Source: Planctomycetota bacterium
GTDB taxonomy: Bacteria > Planctomycetota > Planctomycetia > Pirellulales > JADFKK01
NCBI GenBank assembly: GCA_022564995.1
Contig: JADFKK010000021.1
Span: 1-43,425 of the forward strand
DNA length: 43,425 nucleotides
Reading direction: 5' to 3'
A program made the position numbers and the translations under genes. Of this stretch, positions 1 through 7,758 are shown one piece after another; the stretch's first letter is position 1; every line of letters starts with the position of its first letter. The notes under the pieces are model-generated. The model had not been told where the DNA came from. It did no database searches and was given only the letters and a program-made list of their open reading frames with translations.

Positions 1-2786
1 CCCGGCCCAGTCCAAGCCGCCAGCAGCACGGTCAGATCCTCAAAGTTCACCGGCGAAGAGCCCGCATCAACCAAATTCCCCTCCGCCGCCGAGACGTTCT
101 GATTCCAAGCGGCGAGCAGCACCGTCAAATCCTCAAAGTCCACGAAGCCATTGCGCGTCAAATCCGCCGGCACCTCCGCTACCCCCACGCGAATCGTCAC
201 CGTAGCGACGTTGGAGGTTGCCTGTCCGTCGCTGGCGACGTAGGTGAAGGTGTCGATGCCGGTGAAGCCATCGCTCGGGAAATACCCGAAAACACCGTCC
301 TCGCTGAATAGCACCACACCGTGAGTCATTTCACCCACCACGCGCTCAGCTGTCAAGGCGTCGCCGTCAGCATCCGTGTCGTTCAATAGCACGTTGAACA
401 GTCTGTCGGGGTCGGAAGGATCGAATTCGAAACTGTCGTCATTGGCAACGGGCGCCGTGTTCAGTCCCACGTGAATTGTCACCGTCGCCACGTTGGAGTC
501 CAACTGCCCGTCGTTGGCGACGTAAGTGAAGGTGTCGACGCCGGTGAACCCAGCGTCGGCGACATATTCGAAAGCATCGTCCTGGTTGAGACGTAAAGTG
601 CCGTGTTTAACATTGCTAACGAGCACGGCGGTCAGGTTGTCTTCGTCGGCATCCGTGTCATTTGCAAGCACATCAATAACCAGTGGATGCGGCTCGAAGA
701 AATCGAACAAGACGTTGTCATCACTGGCAACCGGCGCCGCGTTGCCCAGGTACGCGAAATGAACCGAAATGCTGTATTCAAATGCTCCGAAATACTCTTC
801 AACGGCGAACGGTGGTGGGCCTGTGGGCTCCCATATTATGGAATTATCCTGCGTAATTATTCTTAAATCACGCGTCGCAGCAGGCAGAGGACTGCAACAG
901 AGATTGCAACACAGTATGCGATCGGCGCCGTACTCTCTTCGTAACATCGAATAGCTACTCACGCCGATGATTGTCGTCTCGGAATCCAGAAATCTATTCA
1001 CATCGACCTCGACATAATTCTCTTCGATACGATATGACTCGGCTCTTACTTCTGTGTAGCCATACACATTGCTATCGGGGTTCTTTCCGTAATCGCCCCC
1101 GATATTTAGCAGCTGTCCGACGCTGATCGTGGAAACATCGAATCCAATGATCCCCCTGTTCGTGGTTTCCACTTTCTTTCCCGAACTCCACCACTCACGC
1201 ATTCGCCCATTCGCATCAACAATCGGATCTGGTGGCTGTGGGGCATAGCCGTTCGTCGAAGCTTCAACGTGATATTCGACTCGTGAGGTGATACCAGCCT
1301 TTAGCAGCGTCCTCTCGCCGCCGAACGAATCAAAACCGTTGGACGTCACATGCTCGATGTTCCAATAACCGATGAATCGAAAGCCGGTATTCGCATGTTC
1401 TATTGCCACGCCTTCCTTGTAATCGAACTCATGGGAAACTTCATAAGTCGCGGTAACCACATGTGCATCTTCCGGTAGTCCGTCGTAGAACTCAGTCGCG
1501 ATGCCACGTTCGTCTTTGGGTACTGTGTCACCCGTGTTACCTGGGTTATTACTTGGATCGTCGATCACTGAGATAGTGACTCGCGCACTATCCACCCTGT
1601 GGAAAACATCTTCTACAGAGTAGATAATGCTGGTTTCTCCGGAGAATCCATTTGGCGGCGTGAACGTGATAGCCCCCGTCGCATCGTCGACCGAATAACT
1701 CCTTCCGTTACCAATCGGTTGCCCAACGATAAACACGGAGCCGGGAAGCAGTGGTGCCCCCTCAGAAGCAACGTCGTTGGAGAGAATGTTGATAATCACT
1801 GTCCCATTCTCAGCGATTTCAATATCATCATCGTTGGCAATAGGCGGGGAATTTTCAAATCCGCATAATTCAAGGGCCGTGGCTACGGAATCGTCATCGG
1901 GTTTAACCCATTCTTTAATTAGATTGATAGCACCGCGATTCGGCTGTTTCTCCGTACCGTATCCTGGCGCGGCATTGACCAAATGGCAAAGACGCTTGAA
2001 TTCGTGTCGGGTCTGCTCGACAGCCAACTCACGCGCCTCATTGAACAGTGGTTTGCTATCGCTGTCTTTACCGAGCGATTCAGGCAGTAACCAAGAACCT
2101 GCGAGTCCTCCGTGGGAAACCGCAATGCTGTTTGGTGTGTCATCACCGCCGTAAGGAACTGGTAAGACACTTCCGGTGATGAGCCCAGGAATGTTCGGTT
2201 GTCCATCTCTATGAACAGTTACAATTAAACCGTCACGACTCCAGCTTGATTTCTCACCGAATGGAGTCTCGTTTTCGCCTTGCACAATCATCACACCGGA
2301 GTGAATCGAATACGGCTTAAGTTCTGGAAACGATCCGTTGGTCTCGTCAATTAGGGGCTTCCCTGCAATCTTGCCGGCGTCCTGAAGCTCCACCCAATTT
2401 GAATGAGCGTAGAAGTCTTGTAGTGCGTGTAGGATTTTGCCAAACGCAGCGCTGGCGTCTTGCCCGGAAAAAACCGTGGGGTTGAGGCTCTCTACGGCGT
2501 TCTTGTACCAACCTCTTATATTCTTCGCTGCCTCCTGGAAATGGGAGCCGTCAAAATGATTTGCTTGTTCATATTGGGGGCTCCCAAAAAGATTATCTTG
2601 GTTGCGTTGTTCGGCGATGAGGTCGCTCTGCACTGAGTCCTTCAGAAACGGCAATCCACCTGCCCCCGAAATAATTGATTCGTGTATCGAAGTGCCAAAC
2701 AGAAGGATACGTGGTTCAAGCTGTTCCACCACAGAAAGTCGTCCGCATCGTTGCGTGCGACCTGATTTTCTTGGGCGTTTGTACAT
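1..2786 (-). CDS. LEPR-motif surface protein with Het-C-like region, cadherin-like and dockerin-like repeats (C-terminus beyond window)
   Basis: The frame is open from ATG at 2786 to the left edge (928 codons, partial). An excellent AAGGAGGAG ribosome site sits just upstream. The N-terminus is a short basic stretch followed by VEQLEPRILLFG, the planctomycete LEPR sorting motif. Residues about 75-270 include KILHALQDFYAHSNWVEL (about residues 113-130), which matches the hallmark LHxLQDxxAHSNWVEL of the Het-C/VWA7 family. A cadherin-like (VCBS type) domain follows at about 305-405 (start PPIANDDDIEIAENG), then an unassigned region with a CCNLCC cluster. Two more cadherin-like domains lie at about 680-770 and 772-868 (both contain NDTDADxDxLTA). 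The visible end carries two dockerin-like copies ending FEDLTVLLAAW. It is probably cell-surface attached or exported. Whether the Het-C region is enzymatic cannot be told. Base composition looks less GC-rich than in the neighbours. Confidence 0.85.
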   Translation of the reverse strand, partial: MYKRPRKSGRTQRCGRLSVVEQLEPRILLFGTSIHESIISGAGGLPFLKDSVQSDLIAEQRNQDNLFGSPQYEQANHFDGSHFQEAAKNIRGWYKNAVESLNPTVFSGQDASAAFGKILHALQDFYAHSNWVELQDAGKIAGKPLIDETNGSFPELKPYSIHSGVMIVQGENETPFGEKSSWSRDGLIVTVHRDGQPNIPGLITGSVLPVPYGGDDTPNSIAVSHGGLAGSWLLPESLGKDSDSKPLFNEARELAVEQTRHEFKRLCHLVNAAPGYGTEKQPNRGAINLIKEWVKPDDDSVATALELCGFENSPPIANDDDIEIAENGTVIINILSNDVASEGAPLLPGSVFIVGQPIGNGRSYSVDDATGAITFTPPNGFSGETSIIYSVEDVFHRVDSARVTISVIDDPSNNPGNTGDTVPKDERGIATEFYDGLPEDAHVVTATYEVSHEFDYKEGVAIEHANTGFRFIGYWNIEHVTSNGFDSFGGERTLLKAGITSRVEYHVEASTNGYAPQPPDPIVDANGRMREWWSSGKKVETTNRGIIGFDVSTISVGQLLNIGGDYGKNPDSNVYGYTEVRAESYRIEENYVEVDVNRFLDSETTIIGVSSYSMLRREYGADRILCCNLCCSPLPAATRDLRIITQDNSIIWEPTGPPPFAVEEYFGAFEYSISVHFAYLGNAAPVASDDNVLFDFFEPHPLVIDVLANDTDADEDNLTAVLVSNVKHGTLRLNQDDAFEYVADAGFTGVDTFTYVANDGQLDSNVATVTIHVGLNTAPVANDDSFEFDPSDPDRLFNVLLNDTDADGDALTAERVVGEMTHGVVLFSEDGVFGYFPSDGFTGIDTFTYVASDGQATSNVATVTIRVGVAEVPADLTRNGFVDFEDLTVLLAAWNQNVSAAEGNLVDAGSSPVNFEDLTVLLAAWTGP

Positions 2787-3203
2787 CGATTGCTCCTCCT
2801 TGGCACGGGCGAACGGTCACAGATACCAAATGACCATTCTAGCGACACCCACGATGGATTTCCAGCGAAATGCTGGAAGGTAGGCTGGCCTGCTTGTTGG
2901 CCGCGGTTTGCTGGGGCGCAACCAATTGATCCCTTCCGGCAGAAGGGATCTACGGGACATCGAGGTGTATCAAGCCCTGGCCACCCGGGCCGCCGACCGA
3001 ATAGGCGAACAAGCCTGGTACATTCCAGCACGGGCCGGAACCCACGAGCAGTGGGCCTTGCTCGATCGTCACCAAGCGCGGCTCGAAAAATAAGCCTCCT
3101 TGGAAAGACGAGCGGTATTTAACCCATTTCCGATTGCTTATGCGTTGCCAGGTCTGGTATCCTGGAGGGGCGATACCAACGGCGCCCGTGTTGACGAAGC
3201 CCC
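2787..3203. other. 417-base divergent intergenic region with hairpin and possible ORF remnant
   Basis: This lies between the divergent LEPR gene and the DUF1549 gene. A perfect 8-bp hairpin (GATCCCTT / AAGGGATC, 7-base loop) is at 2928-2950; it has no following T-run. Overlapping it, a small plus-strand frame at 2908-3093 (61 codons, containing AADRIGEQAWYIPARAG) has plausible protein composition but no recognised family and no clear ribosome site. It may be the C-terminal remnant of a lost gene or noise. Promoters for both flanking genes are expected here but none is clear enough to call. Confidence 0.35.
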
Positions 3204-5669
3204 ATGCTACGCATTTTTCACCAAATGGTCGTGCCCGTCATGCTTGCCGGGGCGATGCTCTGTCTTGTCGCAGAGCCTCTGGCCGCGGAGCTGCGCGTCA
3301 GTCCGCCGGCGATTCTGCTCGAAGGCCCCGAGGCCGCGCAGCAGGTGCTGATCAGTCAACTTGCCGCGGACGGAAAACCGCTCGACGTTTCACGCAGCGC
3401 TGGCTATCAGATCGTTCCGCCGACGATTGCGACGGTCGACCGCCGCGGGCTGGTCCGGCCGCTGGCCGAGGGACGTGGCCGGTTGATCGTTCAGCATGAC
3501 AACCAGCGGCTTGTCGTGCCGATCGAGGTGCGGTCGCTGAAGCATCCGCGGCCCGTTTCGTTCCGTTATGAGATCATGCCGATTCTGACCAAGGCCGGCT
3601 GCAATGCGGGCGGATGTCACGGCAAGGCGGCGGGGCAGAACGGATTCAAACTGAGTATTTTCGGATTCGATCCGCGGGCCGATCATCGGGCATTGGTCAT
3701 GCAGGGTCGCGGGCGGCGTGTGTCGCTGGCCATCCCCGATCGCAGCTTGCTGTTTCTCAAGGCATCGGCTCGACTGCCGCACGGCGGCGGGCAAAAGATC
3801 GACCCGGGCAGCTATCGAGACCGCCGGTTGTTGCGCTGGATCGCCGAAGGGGCGAAGTTCGATTCGACGGGCGATGAGACGACGCGGATCGTCCGCATCG
3901 AGATCGAGCCAAAGCGGCAGACGTTGCTGGCAAGTCAATCGCAGCAGTTACGAGTCACGGCCATCGACGCCGGCGGCAACCGACACGGCGTTACCCCCGA
4001 GGCCCAGTACCAATCGAACGCCAACTCGATCGCCGGCGTCGATTCAACCGGCCTGATTCGCACCGGCGACATCCCGGGCGAGGCGGCCGTCTTGGTGCGA
4101 TACCTGGGGCACGTCGCAGTTGCCCGCATCACGCTGCCGCGGCCGGGTGTGAAATTCCAACGACCGCCGGAAAACAATTTCATCGACCGACTGGTGTGGG
4201 ACAAGCTACAGCGGCTGGGCATCGAACCGAGCGGCCCGGCCGACGACGCGGCGTTCATGCGGCGAGTGTTTCTCGACACGATTGGCACGCTGCCGACCGC
4301 CACCGAAGCCCGAGCGTTTCTTTCTGACACGGCGACCGACAAACGCTCGCGATTGATCGACCGGCTGCTCGCTCGCGACGAGTATGCCGATTATGCGGCG
4401 ATGCGCTGGCTCAACATTCTGCGGGCCGACCAGTTGAAAATCTCGCCCCAAGGCACGGTGGCGATGCAGCGTTGGCTGCGGCGCTCGTTCGTCGAGAACC
4501 GCCCCTTCGATCAGTTCGCCCGCGAGCTGCTGACCACGCAAGGCAACACGTCGGCCGAAGGGCCGGGTTCGTTCTACAAGATCCTCAACAAGCCGGACGT
4601 GGCCGCCCGCTCGATCAGCCAGTTGCTGCTGGGCGTGCGCATCCAGTGTGCCCAGTGTCACCATCATCCGTCGGATCGCTGGAGCCAGTCCGACTATGTG
4701 GGGCTGGCCGGATTCTTTACCGGCGTGAGCCTCAAAAAACTACCCAACGGCGAACAGTCGATCGTCTCGCGCGGGGGCAAAGACCTGCCGCATCCGCGTA
4801 GCGGTGAAATTGTGGCCGCGAGAGCCCTGGGTGCCAAACCGGCCGATTTCACCGGCATCGTCGATCGCCGCCGGGTGCTGGCCGACTGGATGACCGCGCC
4901 CGACAATCCGTTCTTCGCCAAGGCGATCGCCAACCGATTGTGGGCTCATTATTTGGGCCGCGGATTGATCGAGCCGATCGACGACATCCGAGAGACCAAC
5001 CCGGCGACCAACGAGCCGCTGATGCGGGCGCTGGCCGATCATCTGATAAAATCTCGCTACGATCTGAAGGCGTTCACTCGCACGCTGCTCAATTCGCGGG
5101 TGTATCAATTGAGCGCGGCAACGACGGCTTCGAATGAAAGCGACCGGCAGAATTTTTCGCACGCCGCTTACAAGACGCTGCCGGCCGAAGTGCTGCTCGA
5201 CGCGATTTGCCAAAGCACCGGCGTAAGCGAGAAATTCAACGGCTGGCCGGCCGGATACCGGGCCATTCAAGTCTGGGATAACCGCATGCCGTCGTATTTT
5301 TTTCGTATCTTCGGCCGCCCGGTTCGGGCCACGGTGTGCGAGTGTGAACGAAGCAACGAGCCAAGCATCAGTCAGGCGCTGCACCTGCTGAACGCGCCGG
5401 AAATCGCCGAGAAGATCGAGCATCGACACGGCCGCGCTCGGCGGTTGGCGGCATCCGAGCGCTCGGAGAAGGAAATTGTCGAAGAATTGTATCTCGCCAC
5501 GCTGTCGCGATTTCCGACGAAGAAGGAAATGGCGCTGATGTTACAGGCGTTTGGCGAGTCGGGCGGCGTGGTAGAAGATTCTGACGCAAGAAAGTCCAAC
5601 CGTCGGGCCGCCGCTGAAGACGTGCTCTGGGCGCTGCTGAACTCGAAGGAGTTTGTATTTAATCATTGA
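3204..5669 (+). CDS. DUF1549/DUF1553 secreted cytochrome-like protein with Big2-like domain
   Basis: An 821-residue exported protein. A signal peptide covers residues 1-28 (hydrophobic core VVPVMLAGAMLCLVA). A bacterial Ig (Big_2)-like domain covers about 30-110. A PSCyt-like cysteine module, CNAGGCHG, is at 133-140. DUF1549 starts near FIDRLVWDKLQRLGIEP (about 327) and contains the haem-type motif CAQCH at 482-486. DUF1553 follows from about 550 and contains NPFFAKAIANRLWAHYLGRG. The family is greatly expanded in planctomycetes and is almost always next to a DUF1501 gene, as here. A role in extracytoplasmic redox or polymer degradation is usually proposed but unproven. The start is set by the signal peptide; the ribosome site is weak. 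Confidence 0.9.
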   Translation: MLRIFHQMVVPVMLAGAMLCLVAEPLAAELRVSPPAILLEGPEAAQQVLISQLAADGKPLDVSRSAGYQIVPPTIATVDRRGLVRPLAEGRGRLIVQHDNQRLVVPIEVRSLKHPRPVSFRYEIMPILTKAGCNAGGCHGKAAGQNGFKLSIFGFDPRADHRALVMQGRGRRVSLAIPDRSLLFLKASARLPHGGGQKIDPGSYRDRRLLRWIAEGAKFDSTGDETTRIVRIEIEPKRQTLLASQSQQLRVTAIDAGGNRHGVTPEAQYQSNANSIAGVDSTGLIRTGDIPGEAAVLVRYLGHVAVARITLPRPGVKFQRPPENNFIDRLVWDKLQRLGIEPSGPADDAAFMRRVFLDTIGTLPTATEARAFLSDTATDKRSRLIDRLLARDEYADYAAMRWLNILRADQLKISPQGTVAMQRWLRRSFVENRPFDQFARELLTTQGNTSAEGPGSFYKILNKPDVAARSISQLLLGVRIQCAQCHHHPSDRWSQSDYVGLAGFFTGVSLKKLPNGEQSIVSRGGKDLPHPRSGEIVAARALGAKPADFTGIVDRRRVLADWMTAPDNPFFAKAIANRLWAHYLGRGLIEPIDDIRETNPATNEPLMRALADHLIKSRYDLKAFTRTLLNSRVYQLSAATTASNESDRQNFSHAAYKTLPAEVLLDAICQSTGVSEKFNGWPAGYRAIQVWDNRMPSYFFRIFGRPVRATVCECERSNEPSISQALHLLNAPEIAEKIEHRHGRARRLAASERSEKEIVEELYLATLSRFPTKKEMALMLQAFGESGGVVEDSDARKSNRRAAAEDVLWALLNSKEFVFNH

Positions 5670-5706
5670 CGGCGTCCTGAAATAAAGAGCCGGCTAGAAC
5701 GTCCCA

Positions 5707-5889
5707 AACGGGAACCGCTAATAAACGCTGATGAACGCTAATACACAGGAGTTCACGCGAGCCGACCTGCTTCTTTCCTTTGCGATCTTTGTGACCTTCT
5801 GTTCCAATACCTTTTGTTTGAGGAGACAAGCCGATTGACACGGCCGAAACTTATTAGCGTTTATCAGCGTCGATCAGCGGTTCCCCGTT
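5707..5889. repeat. Imperfect inverted repeat (AGCGTTTATCAGCG type) between DUF1549 and DUF1501 genes
   Basis: The left arm (5707-5743, containing GGAACCGCTAATAAACGCTG) and right arm (5852-5889, containing TTTATCAGCGTCGATCAGCG) are near-complementary over about 37 bases with a few mismatches, around a roughly 108-base spacer. The long spacer argues against a simple terminator. It looks like a MITE- or REP-like intergenic element sitting inside an otherwise co-directional gene pair. Confidence 0.65.
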
Positions 5890-5928
5890 TCAAACCCCGT
5901 GAGCGGTTACGAAAAAACGAGGTCTACG

Positions 5929-7272
5929 ATGCTCAAATTCACACTCGACAAACAGCCACGCGGCACCTGCGATGGCATCTCGCGGCGGCACGCGTTGCGG
6001 CTGGGCAGTTGCGGGCTGATCGGCGGGCTGACGCTGCCGAGGCTGTTGGAGCTACAAGCCAAGGCCGCTTTGCCGAAAAAGGCCACGGCCAAATCGTGTA
6101 TCTTCATCTTTCTCGAAGGCGGGCCGCCCCATCAAGACATGTGGGATCCCAAGCCCGATGCGCCGCTGGAAATCCGCGGGCCGTTCAAGCCGATCCGCAC
6201 CAAGGTGCCCGGTACGTTCGTGTCCGACCAGTTGCCGCTGTGCGCGAAGATTGCCGATAAGTACACGATCGTCCGCAGCCACAGCCATCGCGACAATGCC
6301 CACTCGACGGGCTATCACTACGTGATGACCGGCCGCAAGGCGAATTTTCCCGACGGCGACAACCCGGTGCCGAACAACGATTTCTATCCGTCGATCGGCT
6401 CGGTCGCCTCGCGCGAGCTGGGGCCGCGCGGAGCGCTGCCGGCGTATATCAACCTGCCGCATCCGATGGCGGCGGGAGGCCCCGGGTTTTACGGAGCCGA
6501 ACACGCGCCGTTTGTGATCGAGGCCGATCCGACGCAGCCCGACTTTGAAGTCAAAGACTTGCGGCCGGCCGGACGACTCTCCAAAAGACGACTCAGCCTG
6601 CGGCGCAAGCTGCTCGCGGGCATCGACCAACTGGAGCGCGAGCGAAACCGCGGCCAGGCCAAGGTGATGTCGGCTTATTACGAAAAGGCCTATCGGCTGA
6701 TTGCCTCGCCCGAGGCGAAAAAAGCCCTCGACATTCAGGCCGAGCCGGATAAAGTTCGCGATGCCTACGGCCGCACCCAAATCGGCCAGTGTGCGCTGTT
6801 GGCCCGGCGGCTGGTCGAAGGGGGCTGCCGCTTCGTCGGCGTCGACGCGCCGGGCTGGGATGTTCACTTCAATTGCTTCCCCAGCCTGCGAACCGATCTG
6901 ATCCCTTACGCCGATCGGGCCTTCAGCACGCTGGTAACCGATCTGGAGCAGCGTGGCTTGCTCGACGAAACGCTGGTCATCATGATGGGCGAAATGGGCC
7001 GCACGCCGCGGGTGAACGCCAAAGCGGGCCGCGATCACTGGTCGATGGCCCAAACGATCATCTTCGCCGGCGGCGGCGTCAAGCCGGGGCAAGTCATCGG
7101 AGCCACCGACAAGCACGCCGCGGCGCCGACAACCGAGCCGATTGGAGTCAATGACCTGCTGCGCACGATTTCGACCTTGATGGGCATCAACCCCGATAAG
7201 GTCTATTACGGTCCGCTGGGCCGGCCCGTGCCGATTGTCGACGGCGGCAAAGTGATCCGCGGGTTGGTGTGA
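5929..7272 (+). CDS. DUF1501 family protein (sulfatase-like fold), Tat-exported
   Basis: 447 residues. I chose ATG 5929 because CGAGG lies 7 bases upstream and because it puts the Tat motif SRRHALRLGSCG near the N-terminus; a GTG 30 bases upstream is less likely. DUF1501 is an alkaline-phosphatase/sulfatase-like superfamily. Typical segments are FLEGGPPHQDMWDPKPDAP, the late MMGEMGRTPRVN and GRDHWSMAQTIIFAGGG. The gene pairs with the preceding DUF1549/1553 gene, the standard planctomycete arrangement, and probably acts in the periplasm or at the cell surface. The substrate is unknown. Confidence 0.9.
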   Translation: MLKFTLDKQPRGTCDGISRRHALRLGSCGLIGGLTLPRLLELQAKAALPKKATAKSCIFIFLEGGPPHQDMWDPKPDAPLEIRGPFKPIRTKVPGTFVSDQLPLCAKIADKYTIVRSHSHRDNAHSTGYHYVMTGRKANFPDGDNPVPNNDFYPSIGSVASRELGPRGALPAYINLPHPMAAGGPGFYGAEHAPFVIEADPTQPDFEVKDLRPAGRLSKRRLSLRRKLLAGIDQLERERNRGQAKVMSAYYEKAYRLIASPEAKKALDIQAEPDKVRDAYGRTQIGQCALLARRLVEGGCRFVGVDAPGWDVHFNCFPSLRTDLIPYADRAFSTLVTDLEQRGLLDETLVIMMGEMGRTPRVNAKAGRDHWSMAQTIIFAGGGVKPGQVIGATDKHAAAPTTEPIGVNDLLRTISTLMGINPDKVYYGPLGRPVPIVDGGKVIRGLV

Positions 7273-7758
7273 GAGAATGATGCCTGCGTGGGAGGTTGGA
7301 GGCCGATGATGCTTCGGGGACTGGGGATTGGGGGCTGGGGGCTGGGGATTGGGGATTGGGGGGAGCGGGAAATGCGACCGGTGGCAGGTGGCTAGATTGG
7401 CGGCTGGGGCTACGCAAGCGGTCACGGGGCGTCAGGATGCGATATGAAATCGGCAGAATGATGGAGGGTAGAATGATTTCAATCAACGTTCTATCTGCGT
7501 AAATCGGCGTAATCTGCGGACCGATTCCATGGATCAATGATGTCAACTTGCATGGGGAGGTGTCGTCCGCAGATTGTCATAGATGTACGCAGATGGTGTG
7601 AACCATCGCCCGTTTTTATTATTATTCTGCCCGCCATCATTCTGCCAACCATGTCCTGCGCGCTCCTCAGTGCCTTCCTGTCCCCAGTCCCCAGTCCCCA
7701 GTCCCCTGAGAACCTACGGACATTCATTCCAGCCACGGACGTAGCCATACGAACAACG
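7273..7758. repeat. Nested inverted-repeat cluster in a 486-base gap
   Basis: Three pairs of complementary arms are nested around a common centre. The outer pair is a G-rich tract of GGGGATTGGGG/GGGGCTGGGG units (about 7314-7368) against CCCCAGTCCCCAGTCCCC (about 7680-7705). The middle pair is GCAGAATGATGGAGGGTAGA (about 7453-7478) against a complement with mismatches near 7618-7650. The inner pair is 7493-7520 against 7566-7594, of the TCTGCGTAAATC type. No gene is supported inside. Confidence 0.6.

Noticed and set aside
2642..3031. 129-codon minus-strand frame across the LEPR gene start
   Set aside because: It is out of frame with the LEPR motif and has no ribosome site; the ATG at 2786 has AAGGAGGAG.
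6052..7425. 457-codon minus-strand frame opposite DUF1501
   Set aside because: Antisense frame without a family or ribosome site; the plus strand carries clear DUF1501 sequence.
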